Below are positions 1-9,181 of a stretch of 64,000 bases of DNA, piece by piece. This stretch comes from Saccharopolyspora erythraea NRRL 2338 (GTDB lineage: Bacteria > Actinomycetota > Actinomycetes > Mycobacteriales > Pseudonocardiaceae): the NCBI RefSeq assembly GCF_000062885.1, contig NC_009142.1, positions 3,523,584 to 3,587,583 on the forward strand, written 5' to 3'. Below the pieces are notes generated by a model that was not told the origin of the DNA, did not search any database, and was given only the letters and a program-made list of their open reading frames with translations. Every line of letters begins with the position of its first letter. Within the stretch, counting starts at the first letter, position 1. The translations under genes were made by a program, and so were the position numbers.

Positions 1-976
1 CGCGGCCGGGGCACAGGCTCGCCGGCTGCTCACCCATCACGCGCTCGTCGAGGTTGGTCGCGCTGACGACGATGTCGACCACCTCACCGGCCGGGACTGT
101 GACCTCGGAGTCGCCGTCGGGGACGCGGAGCTCGGCGTTGGTGCGTCGCCGGAGGTGCCCGACGACCGGCTCCAGGCGCAGGAGCTCGTGCAGGACCTCC
201 AGCCGCTCCGCCTCTTCGGCGGACCGGTAGCGTTCCCGCAGCGCCTCGTCGGTGAACAGGTGCCAGGCGGCGAGGTTGACGAACTCCCGCGTGGTCACCA
301 TCCCGGCGGCGGCGAAGGTGATGCACTCGCCGAGGATCTCGGCCGACGAGCAGCCCTCGTCCAGCAGGTGCGAGATCAGGTCGTCCTGCCGCCGCCGCTT
401 GCGGGCGCGGACGGCGGGCCGCACGTCGCCGAGGTAGATGCCCAGCCAGTTGCGCAACTGCCGGAAGATCCAGTAGATCCCGTTGATGCTGGTGAAGCCG
501 GGCTCCCCGAACTCCTCCGGGAAGAAGCGCTCCAGCCGCGCCTGGATGCCGGGCTTGCTCTCGGTCAGCCCGATCACCGAGGACGCCACGTCGATCGCCA
601 GGTGGAAGCTCAGCTCGGAAAGCTGTGCCCGGCCGTCGGCCCGCAGCTTGGCGAGCTGCTCGTCGGTGACCCGCTCCATGATGTCGCGGTAGTGCTCGTC
701 GACCCTGCGCGGCGTGAAGTACCTGGCGGTCTGCCTGCGGTGCTCGCGGTGCTCGGTGCCGTCCCGGTAGAGGACGGGGCGGCGGATGCGGGAAGGCATC
801 TTCTCGACCGTCTCGACGCCGAGCCCGGCCTGGACGGTGTCGGTGCTGCGCAGGACGGCCCGCGCGGAGGCGTAGCCGCGGACCTCCCACACACCGTCGG
901 GCCGCCGGTGCACCGGACAGCCTCCCTCGGTCTCGCCGCGGTCGATCTTGCGTGCGTCCGTGCTGTCGGTCGGCAT
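1..976 (-). CDS. Cytochrome P450, 5' part only (cut by window edge)
   Basis: About 325 residues of a bacterial soluble P450 read leftward and run off the window. The ATG at 976-974 (start MPTDSTDARK) is preceded by an AAAGGA-like ribosome site. Visible family marks are the I-helix segment AAGMVTT and the K-helix ExxR motif (ELLR in HELLRLEPVVGH). The heme-binding Cys region lies outside the window, so catalytic integrity cannot be judged. P450s insert oxygen from O2 using electrons from ferredoxin; no ferredoxin gene is visible next to it. The substrate is unknown. The opposite-strand reading frame here is long but lacks any family motif and is a GC-rich shadow. Confidence 0.85.
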   Translation of the reverse strand, partial: MPTDSTDARKIDRGETEGGCPVHRRPDGVWEVRGYASARAVLRSTDTVQAGLGVETVEKMPSRIRRPVLYRDGTEHREHRRQTARYFTPRRVDEHYRDIMERVTDEQLAKLRADGRAQLSELSFHLAIDVASSVIGLTESKPGIQARLERFFPEEFGEPGFTSINGIYWIFRQLRNWLGIYLGDVRPAVRARKRRRQDDLISHLLDEGCSSAEILGECITFAAAGMVTTREFVNLAAWHLFTDEALRERYRSAEEAERLEVLHELLRLEPVVGHLRRRTNAELRVPDGDSEVTVPAGEVVDIVVSATNLDERVMGEQPASLCPGR

Positions 977-1122
977 CCGGGTCTGGTCCTTTCCACGGCC
1001 GGTGTTGGTACCGAGATTCCTAGACTGTGTCAGAGAGCAAGATCCACTTGGGTTGCATCGCGGTATCGGTCCGGGCGCAAGACGGGGTGTGGACCGGCTG
1101 CGGGAGCAGGCACTGCTGCTGG

Positions 1123-1875
1123 TCAGCTCGCCAGAGCGTCGAAGAAGAAGCCGACGATGAACACCCACGGAGCCGACTTGCGCAGCACGTGTTCGTTCGC
1201 CATTTTCCCATGCGCGAGGATGGCCGAAGCCGTTCTCCACCACTTCGCGGTGAGCCACAACGGCAGGGCGTAGCGCGCCGGGGTGGCGACCAGCGCGAAG
1301 GCTATTGCGATGGCGATGATGTACACGACGAGGTCGGGCAAGCCCAGTAGGTGCCCCAGTCCGAATGGCGCCGGCACGGCCGGCACCGACGCGACGAACG
1401 AGGAAATGCTGAGGGAGTTGTAGTGGTCGGCGAAGATCCGGCGCGCTACGCGTTCCTCGCGGCTTGCACGCCGGCGCATGAACTCGTCGATGTGGCTGTC
1501 GAAGGACGGCCCGCCGTGTTCGCACTCCCAGAGCAGGACGGGGGCCGGAGGGTTTTCCGCGTCGAGTGGCAGATACCGGCATTGAGGGCACAGGATCGGC
1601 TTGTCGTTATGTGCATGCTCCTTTCGGCGCGGTCAGCGGATCGATCCCGCAGGGCTTCCAGTCGCTTGGGGCCGTAGATGTCGATGAGCACGACGAGGCC
1701 GGCGACGAACTGGAGACCCTTTCCGGCCCGGTCCCACCACAGGATCGCCCCCACAACTCATCCTGCCGGTGGATCCGGTTCTCCAGGGTGTTCCAGAGGC
1801 CGAACCACAGTGCCACGCCGAGTGCGGCGGCCACAGCGAGTCGTTGGAGCCATTTGCGTGGCCGATTCCGCTCTC
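1123..1875 (-). pseudogene. Frameshifted small membrane protein with CxxC zinc-ribbon-like centre
   Basis: Three stretches with good codon bias in three successive frames join into one roughly 250-aa protein. First comes a membrane segment (LAVAAALGVALWFGLW), then a second one (LQFVAGLVVLIDIYG), then CPQC and CEHG motifs and two C-terminal membrane segments (LPDLVVYIIAIAIAFALV, APWVFIVGFFFDALA). One extra G in the G5 run near 1754-1758 and one extra A in the AAA run near 1618-1621 would restore a single frame reading LWGAILWW and AEKEHAHNDKPILCPQC. The N-terminal start cannot be fixed. Either the gene is broken or the sequence has two homopolymer undercalls. The last 118 residues (1123-1479) are open from an internal ATG. 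Function unknown. Confidence 0.5.
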
Positions 1876-2132
1876 GCTGTTGCCGGGTGTGCGGGCTCTC
1901 CCCGGTTTCGCGTCCTCTCCCACGGCGGCGATTCTGCCGGTTGACGCGGTCCGAAAGCCCTCGTTCCCGCCATGTACGTCCCCGGTACGGCCGTGAACCG
2001 CCAGGGCTCCAGATCGAGTGCGCGGCACCGGGTGTTATCGCGTCGGCGCTGGTCAACGGCTATGTGCGGGGGAGTGGGGGTGGCCGCATAGGATGCCCGG
2101 ACGAGGTCGGCACGGAGGGGTAGCGCAACCGT

Positions 2133-3554
2133 ATGTGGCAGTTCGGGCCCTATCGGGTTGAGGGGTTGATCGCGCGCGGGGGTATGGGTGAGATCCTCCG
2201 CGCGTACGACACCAGGCACGACCGCGTGGTGGCGCTGAAGCTCCTCGCGGAGAACCTCGCCGCCGACGACGAGTTCCGCGAGCGGTTCAAGCGCGAGGCC
2301 CATGCGGCCGCGCGGCTGCGCGAACCGCACGTGATCCCCATCCACGCCTACGGTGAGATCGACGGCCGGCTCTACCTGGACATGCGCCTGGTGGAAGGCG
2401 GGGACGTGGGTTCCCTGCTCGCGTCGCGGGGGCCGATGCGGCCCGCCGAAGCGGTCGGCGTGATCGAGCAGGTCGCACGGGCGCTGGACGCCGCCCACGC
2501 CGAGGGGCTGGTGCACCGCGACGTCAAGCCGTCCAACATCCTGCTCGGCGATGGCGGCTTCGCCTACCTGGTGGACTTCGGCATCGCGCACTCGGTGCAG
2601 GCGGGCACCCTGACCTCCACCGGCTTCACGGTCGGCACGCTGGACTACATGGCGCCCGAGCGCTTCGACGACGCGCCGGTCGACCACCGCGCCGACGTGT
2701 ACTCCCTCGCGTGCGTGCTGTACCAGTGCCTGACCGGCGCCAAGCCGTTCTCCGGCGACACCGCGGCCTCGTTGATCAACGCCCACCTCAACCACCAGCC
2801 GCCGCTGCCCAGCTCCGCACGCTCCGACGTCCCGCGCGAGTTCGACCGGATCGTGGCGCGGGGGATGGCGAAGAACCCCGCCGAGCGCTTCTCCAGCGCC
2901 GGTGAGCTGGCCAGGGCCGCGCGGCAGGCGCTCACCACGATGTTCCCGGTGTCCGCGCCGGAGCCCGCGCGCCGGTCGAGGCGGTGGGGCTTCGTCGTCG
3001 CCGGTGCCGGCGCGGTCGTCGTGCTGGGTGCCGGGACGGCGCTGGCGCTGACCGCGATGCGAACCGAGGCGGGCAGCCCGGTCCCGGCCGAACCGACCGC
3101 GCCGCGGACGTCCGCGCCGGCTCCGCCGCAGCCCGTGACGTCGTCGACGACGTCGGTGCCCGCACCGTCTCCGACTGCTCTGCCCTCCGCGCCGCAGCTG
3201 CCGCCGCCCGCTCCGCCACCGTCGTCGCAGTCCCCCAAGCCGCCGGGTGGCACCAAGCAGTGCCGGACGATCGTGTTCGAGGGCAAGGAGCGGGGAGTCG
3301 GCTGCTTCGACCCGAACGGCGACCACCTCTACGCCCACGACACCGCGCGTGACGGCATGTGGATCCGCACCTACCTCGCCACGGACTACGGCCGCACCGA
3401 GGAGTGCAAGGACCTCAAGAGCGAGGGTGGGCCGATCGACTGCAAGTTCGACCTGAGCGAGCAGGGCAAGGGGCGGTTCCAGGTCGAGCTGTGGGACGCC
3501 AAGAAGCGCGTCGCCGAAACGCCCTGGACCGACTACTTCCCGATCGCCCAGTGA
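2133..3554 (+). CDS. Transmembrane Ser/Thr protein kinase (PknB/Hanks type)
   Basis: 473 aa. The N-terminal kinase domain (about 1-275) has the Gly loop RGGMGE (15-20), the ATP-anchoring Lys36 in VALKLL, the catalytic loop HRDVKPSN with Asp130, DFG at 148-150 and an APE-like MAPERF, so it should be active. A basic stretch (RRSRRW) precedes one membrane helix near 283-307. A long Pro/Ser/Thr linker follows, then an extracellular domain of about 115 aa with four Cys (QCRT, VGCF, EECKD, DCKF) and no PASTA repeats. The layout suggests an external sensor that phosphorylates cytoplasmic targets. The outer domain is not one I recognise. It is monocistronic, divergent from the small membrane gene, and ends at a hairpin shared with the convergent ABC exporter. 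Confidence 0.93.
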   Translation: MWQFGPYRVEGLIARGGMGEILRAYDTRHDRVVALKLLAENLAADDEFRERFKREAHAAARLREPHVIPIHAYGEIDGRLYLDMRLVEGGDVGSLLASRGPMRPAEAVGVIEQVARALDAAHAEGLVHRDVKPSNILLGDGGFAYLVDFGIAHSVQAGTLTSTGFTVGTLDYMAPERFDDAPVDHRADVYSLACVLYQCLTGAKPFSGDTAASLINAHLNHQPPLPSSARSDVPREFDRIVARGMAKNPAERFSSAGELARAARQALTTMFPVSAPEPARRSRRWGFVVAGAGAVVVLGAGTALALTAMRTEAGSPVPAEPTAPRTSAPAPPQPVTSSTTSVPAPSPTALPSAPQLPPPAPPPSSQSPKPPGGTKQCRTIVFEGKERGVGCFDPNGDHLYAHDTARDGMWIRTYLATDYGRTEECKDLKSEGGPIDCKFDLSEQGKGRFQVELWDAKKRVAETPWTDYFPIAQ

Positions 3555-3556
3555 GC

Positions 3557-3587
3557 GGTGGTCGGGTGCGCGAGGCACCCGACCACC
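3557..3587. terminator. Bidirectional terminator hairpin
   Basis: A perfect 13-bp stem GGTGGTCGGGTGC / GCACCCGACCACC with a 5-nt loop sits in the 37-bp space between the convergent kinase and ABC permease stop codons. There is no T-run, as is common in actinomycetes. Confidence 0.8.
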
Positions 3588-3591
3588 GGGT

Positions 3592-6069
3592 TCACTCGTC
3601 GGAGAGCGCCTCGGCGGGGGCGGCCCTGGCCGCGCGGCGCGCGGGCAGCACCGAGGCCAGCACCCCCGCGAGCACGGCGCAGCCGAGCACCAGCAGCAGC
3701 CTGCCGAACGGGACGTGGAAGCTCGACTCGAAGCCGAGCTGCCCGAACAGCGCCGTGGCGCCCGCCCACGCGAACAGCACTCCCAGCACCGCTCCGAGCA
3801 GTGCGCCGACCAGCGCCAGCAGCACCGCCTCGAAGGCCAGGGTGCCGCGGAGCTGGCCGCGGGTGAGCCCGAGCGCCCGCAGCAGCGCCGACTCGCGACC
3901 CCGTTCCAGCACCGACAGGCCCAGGGTGTTGGCGATGCCGACCACCGCGATGATCACCGCGACGCCGAGCAGCCCGGTGACCACCGACAGCATGATGTCG
4001 AGCACGGTGCCGATCTGCGCGCGCATCGGCGCGGCGCCCGACAACTGCACCGATCCGCCGCCGGAGCCGGTGTAGAAGCCGCTCAGGTCGTCCACGAACA
4101 CCTTGGTGTCGACCGAGTCGTCCGCGCGCAGCCACACCGCGCTCACCTGCGCGTCCGGTGCGATCTTCGCCAGGTCCGACTCGGCCAGCACGATCTGGTC
4201 GTCCTGCGCCAGGTCGCTGGCCACCAGCCGGACCGGCACGGTGCCGCCGTCGCGGGCCGGGATCCGAAGCTGCTCACCGGCCTTGACGTCGCTGTACTCG
4301 AGGTCGGTGGGGTTCATCAGCGCCGTGCCCGGCTTCAGCACGCCGCCGCCGTGCCGGGCGATGTCGCGGAACTTCGCCGGGTCGGCCCCGAGCACGCGGT
4401 GGCTGGAGTAGTCGATCTCCACGTCCGCGGCGCGCAGCTCCATCGCGGCCGCCACACCGTCGAGGTTGCGCGCCTTCTGCACGACCTCGGGCGGCAGGGC
4501 GCCGGTTTCGCTGGTCACCATCGCGTCGACCGGGAACCGCTCGTCGACGCGCGCGGTGGCCGTCTCCTGGGCCGTCGCCGTCCCGGTCAGCAGCGTGACG
4601 ATGAGACCGACGCCGATCATCAGGGCCGTGCTCGTGGACGCCGCGCGGTAGGGGTTGCGCACCGCGTTGCCGGTGGCCAGCACGCCGGTCGGACCGGCGA
4701 ACCGGAAGAGCCCGCCGAAGAGCGTCGCGACGGCCGGGATCAGCGAGGGTGTCCACAGCAGCACACCGATCGCGGCCAGCAGCGCGCCCGGCACGGCCAT
4801 CGCCAGCGAACCGCCGAAGGCCCCGGCCACCAGCAGCGCCAGCCCGATGACCGAGAGCACGAGCGCGAACACCAGGCGCACCCGGCCCATCCGTCTGGCC
4901 ACCGACGCCTCGACCACCGGCCGCAGCGCCGCCAGCGGGCTGACGCGCGTCGCGCGCCCCGCCGGGGCCAGCGCCGCCAGCAGCGTCACCAGCACTCCGA
5001 CGACCGGCGGCACCAGCAGCGAGAGCGCGGTGATGCCCAGCGAGCCGAAGTCCACCGCCGACTTCGTCAACCCCAGCGGCCAGCCGACCAGCGCCGCGAC
5101 GAACACCCCGAACGCGGTGCCCGCGACCGAGGCGACCGCGCCGATGATCAGCGCTTCCAGCAGCGCCGAACCGCGGATCTGCGACCGGCTCGCCCCGACG
5201 CAGCGCAGCAGCGCGTACTGGCGGCTGCGCTGGGCGAACAGCACGGAGAACGTGTTGACGATGACGAACCCTGCCACGAACAGCGCGATGGCCGAGAACG
5301 GCAGCAGCATCGCGTTGATGACCGCCGACATCGGGCCGAGCTGATCGGCCGCCTCCTTCGCGCGCTGCTCACCGGTCTTGACCGAGAAGCCCGGCCCCAT
5401 CGCCTCGCCGATCGCCGAGCGCACGGTCTCGGCGTCGGCTCCCTCGTCGACCAGCACGTCGATGCCGCCGACGCTGACCAGCCCGAGTTCCTCCAGCTTG
5501 GCGGGGGCGGCGAACAGCGACGGCGTCGAACCACCGGTGACCAGCGTGCGGCCGGTGTCGACCAGGCCGGTGATCCGGAACTCGGTCTGGACTTCTCCGG
5601 TGTCGTAGCTCAGCGTCTTGGCCGTGATGGTGCCGCCGACGCCGAGTCCCGCGCTGCGCGCGGCGACGCTGTCCAGCGCCACCTCGTTGCCCGCACCGGG
5701 CAACCTGCCCTCGGCGAGGGAGAACCACTGCAACCGCGGGTCGGGCGGTACCACGAACACCGACGAGTACCCGCTGCCGCCGTTCCAGAAGGTCTCGGCG
5801 TTGTCGTTGTAGCGGAACTGCGAGACGGCCACGCCGGGCACCGCGCCCACCTTCTGGGCGTCGCCTCTGCGGAAGCTCTCCGACTCGGTGCCCACCACCA
5901 GGTCGGCGGCGAGCTCCGGTGCGGCCACCGCGCGCGAGGTGGAGCTTTCGAGGGTGCCGGTGAACACCAGCGTGGCCGCCACGAAGGCCACCCCGAGCAC
6001 GATCGCCAGCGCCGCGGCCGAGACCCGGCCGACGTTGGCGCGCAGCTGGTTGAGCGTGTTCTGCAGCAT
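3592..6069 (-). CDS. ABC transporter permease, FtsX/MacB family
   Basis: 825 aa. It starts with a short cytoplasmic segment and a first membrane helix (AAALAIVLGVAFVAATLVF). A large periplasm-side domain follows, then groups of helices characteristic of the duplicated FtsX fold (around FSAIALFVAGFVIVNTFSVL and MLSVVTGLLGVAVIIAVVG). The second half repeats this pattern, giving the long two-FtsX-domain architecture usual in actinobacteria. The conserved cytoplasmic loop motif, ARSR..LLRCVGASR in the first half and LERGRESALLRALGLTRGQLRG in the second, is present twice. It follows the ATPase gene with 6 nt between, so the two are co-transcribed. Such exporters move lipids, lipoproteins or antimicrobial peptides; the cargo here is unknown. 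Confidence 0.93.
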   Translation of the reverse strand: MLQNTLNQLRANVGRVSAAALAIVLGVAFVAATLVFTGTLESSTSRAVAAPELAADLVVGTESESFRRGDAQKVGAVPGVAVSQFRYNDNAETFWNGGSGYSSVFVVPPDPRLQWFSLAEGRLPGAGNEVALDSVAARSAGLGVGGTITAKTLSYDTGEVQTEFRITGLVDTGRTLVTGGSTPSLFAAPAKLEELGLVSVGGIDVLVDEGADAETVRSAIGEAMGPGFSVKTGEQRAKEAADQLGPMSAVINAMLLPFSAIALFVAGFVIVNTFSVLFAQRSRQYALLRCVGASRSQIRGSALLEALIIGAVASVAGTAFGVFVAALVGWPLGLTKSAVDFGSLGITALSLLVPPVVGVLVTLLAALAPAGRATRVSPLAALRPVVEASVARRMGRVRLVFALVLSVIGLALLVAGAFGGSLAMAVPGALLAAIGVLLWTPSLIPAVATLFGGLFRFAGPTGVLATGNAVRNPYRAASTSTALMIGVGLIVTLLTGTATAQETATARVDERFPVDAMVTSETGALPPEVVQKARNLDGVAAAMELRAADVEIDYSSHRVLGADPAKFRDIARHGGGVLKPGTALMNPTDLEYSDVKAGEQLRIPARDGGTVPVRLVASDLAQDDQIVLAESDLAKIAPDAQVSAVWLRADDSVDTKVFVDDLSGFYTGSGGGSVQLSGAAPMRAQIGTVLDIMLSVVTGLLGVAVIIAVVGIANTLGLSVLERGRESALLRALGLTRGQLRGTLAFEAVLLALVGALLGAVLGVLFAWAGATALFGQLGFESSFHVPFGRLLLVLGCAVLAGVLASVLPARRAARAAPAEALSDE

Positions 6070-6075
6070 CGGGTA

Positions 6076-6957
6076 TCAGCCGCCCAGCCTGCGCAGCGCG
6101 TCCAGCACCGCTTCCGGGGTGGGCCGCTCGATCCGGCCCGCGATGTGGCCGTCGGCGAGCAGGGTGACGCTGTCGGCGTAGGAGGCCGCCACCGGGTCGT
6201 GGGTCACCATCACCACGGTCTGGCCGAACTGGTTGACCGACGTGCGCAGGAAGTTGAGCAGGTTCGTGCCGGACTTGGAGTCCAGCGCACCGGTCGGCTC
6301 GTCGGCGAAGACCACCTCGGGCCGGGTGACCAGCGCGCGGGCCACGGCTACGCGCTGCTGCTGACCGCCGGAGAGCTCGCTGGGCCGGTGCCGCAGCCGT
6401 TCGGCGATCCCGAGCGCCTGGGTGATGGTCTGGAACCACTGCGGGTCGGCCTTGCGGCCCGCCAGTTCCAGCGGAAGCAGGATGTTCTTCTCCGCGGTGA
6501 GCGTGGGCAGCAGGTTGAACGACTGGAAGATGAACCCGACGCGGTCGCGGCGCACCTGGGTGAGCTGCTTGTCCGGCATCCCGGTCAGTGCGATCCCGCC
6601 CAGCGTCACCTGCCCCTGGGTGGCCACGTCCAGCCCGGCCAGGCAGTGCATCAGGGTCGACTTGCCGGATCCCGACGGGCCCATGATCGCGCTGAACTGC
6701 CCGCGCGGGAAACCGACGTTGACACCGCCCAGCGCGTGGACCGCCGCCGGGCCGGACCCGTACACCTTGACCAGACCGGTGGCAGCCGTCGCGTACTGCG
6801 GCGGGCCCGGCACGGGCCGTCCCGGCGGGGACATCGGCCTGCCGGCCGGGGCGCCGGGCTGAGGCATCTGCCCGGCCGGAGCGCCCGCGTGCGGTGCGCC
6901 CGGCACGGGCGCGGCGGGCGCCTGTGGTGCGCCCTGGTTGACCGGTGGCACGGTCAT
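6076..6957 (-). CDS. ABC transporter ATP-binding protein, LolD/MacB type
   Basis: 293 aa. The Walker A motif GPSGSGKST (93-101), a Q-loop (FIFQSFNL), the signature LSGGQQQR, Walker B VVFADEP and the H-loop THD are all intact. The protein starts with an unusual 55-residue Pro/Ala/Gly-rich tail (repeats of GAPAG and PGAPA) that most LolD-type ATPases lack; it is probably disordered. It pairs with the FtsX-type permease immediately downstream and should power export. The start ATG is at 6957-6955. Confidence 0.94.
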   Translation of the reverse strand: MTVPPVNQGAPQAPAAPVPGAPHAGAPAGQMPQPGAPAGRPMSPPGRPVPGPPQYATAATGLVKVYGSGPAAVHALGGVNVGFPRGQFSAIMGPSGSGKSTLMHCLAGLDVATQGQVTLGGIALTGMPDKQLTQVRRDRVGFIFQSFNLLPTLTAEKNILLPLELAGRKADPQWFQTITQALGIAERLRHRPSELSGGQQQRVAVARALVTRPEVVFADEPTGALDSKSGTNLLNFLRTSVNQFGQTVVMVTHDPVAASYADSVTLLADGHIAGRIERPTPEAVLDALRRLGG

Positions 6958-7129
6958 GTGAGTCCCCCAGGAAGTTCGACGTGCGGAAAGCAGCTCACAA
7001 GCTAGTTGATCGAAGTGTCCGGTGTGTGCGAATCACTTCGGCCGGGATGTGAAGCCGCTCATGCGCGGGAAGGCGAGCGGGAGTGGTCCGGAGTGGACGG
7101 AGCAGCCGACGCCGCGGCGATGTCGCTGG

Positions 7130-7942
7130 TCAGGGCTTGCGGGCGAGACCGCAGCGCGAGACCACCTCGCTCGGCGAGCCGTCGTCCTCCGGCCGCCACC
7201 GCGCCGCGGGTACCAGGCCGGGCTCAACCAGCTCCAGGCCGTCGAACAGCGACGCGAGCTGCTCCGGGCTGCGCAGGCGGTAGGGCTCGGTGCCGCTCTC
7301 GTTGTAGGTGTCCTGGGCGCTGACCTGCTCGGGCGCGAGGTTCGTGCCGTCGCCGACGAGCAGGTAGCTGCCGGGCACGACCGCGTCCAGCAGCTCCCCG
7401 ATGATGCCGCGGAGCTCGTCGTCGTCGGCGATGTGGCCGACCACGCCCATCAGCATCACGGCCACCGGCTCGCGGTAGTCCAGCAGCCGCGCCGCGCCGT
7501 CGAGGATGGCCTTCGGTTCGCGCAGGTCGGCTTCCAGGTAGTCGGCGGCCCCCTCCGGCGTGCTGGTGAGCAGCACGCGGGCGTGCGCGAGGACCATCGG
7601 GTCGTTGTCCACGTAGACGATGCGGCTCTCGGGCGCGCGCCGCTGGGCGAGCTCGTGGGTGTTGTCGGCCGTCGGCAGCCCGGTGCCGATGTCGAGGAAC
7701 TGCCGGATGCCGCTGTCGACGAGGAAACCCACGGCGCGCGCGAGGAACTTGCGGCCCGCCAGCGACATGTCGACGATCTCGGGGAACGTCCGCCGATAGC
7801 GCTCGCCCGCTTCGCGGTCGACGGCGTAGTGGTCCTTGCCCCCGAGCCAGTAGTTGGTGATCCGCGCCGAGTGGGGGACGCTGCTGTCGGTGCCGCTCAG
7901 CGGCTGCTCGCTCGGAAACGCCTGGGAAGCCTCGTTCGGCAC
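7130..7942 (-). CDS. SAM-dependent methyltransferase, DUF574 / Methyltransf_19 type
   Basis: 270 aa. The family hallmarks are the N-terminal ARITNYWLGGKDHYAVDR, the SAM loop FLDIGTGLPTADNTHE and VVYVDNDPMVL-like segments. The GTG start at 7942 was chosen because GAGGAGG lies 8 nt upstream; ATG codons are absent there. This family is expanded in Streptomyces and Saccharopolyspora, and members mostly lack a known substrate. It is not clearly in an operon: the upstream gene is the broken dehydrogenase ending at 8064. Confidence 0.88.
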   Translation of the reverse strand: MPNEASQAFPSEQPLSGTDSSVPHSARITNYWLGGKDHYAVDREAGERYRRTFPEIVDMSLAGRKFLARAVGFLVDSGIRQFLDIGTGLPTADNTHELAQRRAPESRIVYVDNDPMVLAHARVLLTSTPEGAADYLEADLREPKAILDGAARLLDYREPVAVMLMGVVGHIADDDELRGIIGELLDAVVPGSYLLVGDGTNLAPEQVSAQDTYNESGTEPYRLRSPEQLASLFDGLELVEPGLVPAARWRPEDDGSPSEVVSRCGLARKP

Positions 7943-8063
7943 CGGTACCACCCTCCTCGACCGGTGGAGATCATATCGCCGCGGACTTCGGCACGGCGGA
8001 AAACCCCAGGTCCTGGGCTGTGTGGAGGAACGCTGTGCCGCCGGAAGCCGTACCGCGGGCGGG

Positions 8064-9120
8064 TCAGGCGCCGTGAACCGCCTCGACGATGGCGCGGGTC
8101 GCGGCCTCGGTGCCGTGCACCGGTGATCCTCCGGCCAGCCGGATCGCCCCGGTGCGGTACGCCGCCGCCACGGCGGTGCGGACGCGCCGGGCCGGACGGT
8201 GGTGGCCGAGGTGCTCCAGCAGCATCGCGCCCGCGAGGATCTGCGAGGTCGGGTTCGCCCTGTCCTGGCCCGCGATGCCGGGCGCACTGCCGTGGATCGG
8301 CTCGAAGTACGCCGCGTCCGCGCCGATGTTGCCCGACGGGCACATGCCCAGACCGCCGACGGTCGCTGAGGATGTCGCCGAGGAAGTTCTCCATCACCAG
8401 CACGTCGAAGCGGCCCGGGTCGGCGACCAGGTCGTGCCCGGCCGCGTCGGCGTAGCGGTGGTCGGCCTCGACCTGCGGGTACCTCGTGGCGACCTCGTCG
8501 AAGACCTCGCGGAAGAAGGCGAAGCTGCGCAACACGTTGCTCTTGTCCACGCACGTGACGCGGCGGACGCCGTCGGCCGGGGCACCCGTGCGCCGGGTGG
8601 CCAGCTCGAAGGCGTGGACGACCACGCGCTCGACGCCGTGCCGGGTCATCAGGAGCTGGTCGGCGCAGGCGCGGTCGTTGCCGACACCGCGCCCGCGCGA
8701 CAGGTACAGGCCCTCGGTGTTCTCCCGCACGATGACGTAGTCGACGGCGGTGCCGCGCAGCGGAGCGTCGACGCCGGGCAGGAGCGCGATCGGGCGCACG
8801 TTGGCGTAGGTGTCGAGCCCGCCGCGCAGGACGCCGCCGAGCAGCCCGGCCTCGGTGCCGTCGGGGTGGCGCACGCCGGGCAGCCCCACCGGCCCCTTGA
8901 GCACGCCGTGGTAGCGCGTGCGGATGCGCTCCAGCGTCGCGGCGCTCATCGCGGACCCGGTGCGGCGGAAGGCGTCCGCACCGGCGTCCTCGCTGGTGAA
9001 CCGCAGCTCCACGTCCCGCCCGGCGGCGGCCCGCAGGACCTCGACGGCGGAGCGGACCAGCTCCGGGCCGATGCCGTCGCCGGGGATCACCGCGATGTCC
9101 AGCGCGTGCGGTGCGTTCAA
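8064..9120 (-). pseudogene. Isocitrate/isopropylmalate (tartrate)-type dehydrogenase, frameshifted
   Basis: The N-terminal part begins at TTG 9120 with AGAGGAG upstream. It carries IAVIPGDGIGPELV, the YVIVRENTEGLYLSR substrate loop and VTCVDKSNVLRSF. The reading frame is good down to [10 protein letters not shown] near 8365, then the coding continues in another frame as [31 protein letters not shown] to the stop at 8064. In intact relatives roughly LGAAT separates ILSD and VGGLG. About 14 bases therefore seem missing, which breaks the frame and removes a cofactor-side loop. Without a repair the enzyme is dead. It lies downstream of the permease on the promoter-distal side of the HutC-controlled unit, separated by a hairpin. 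Confidence 0.8.
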
Positions 9121-9148
9121 CTCGGTCTCCTCTCGACAGCCACCCTGT

Positions 9149-9181
9149 TGACCGCCGCGGCGGCGTTGCCCGCGGCGGTCA
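9149..9181 (-). terminator. Hairpin overlapping the permease stop codon
   Basis: A 12-bp perfect stem TGACCGCCGCGG / CCGCGGCGGTCA with a 9-nt loop overlaps the permease stop (9179-9181) and lies 28 nt before the TTG of the dehydrogenase. It could terminate or attenuate transcription into the broken gene. Confidence 0.6.

Noticed and set aside
155-1273. Long rightward open frame opposite the P450
   Set aside because: No family motif. The leftward strand gives a clear P450 with I-helix and ExxR motifs, so this is a GC-rich shadow.
3715-7005. Very long rightward open frame of 1096 codons
   Set aside because: It is rich in Arg, His and Gln and lies exactly opposite two well-defined ABC transporter genes.
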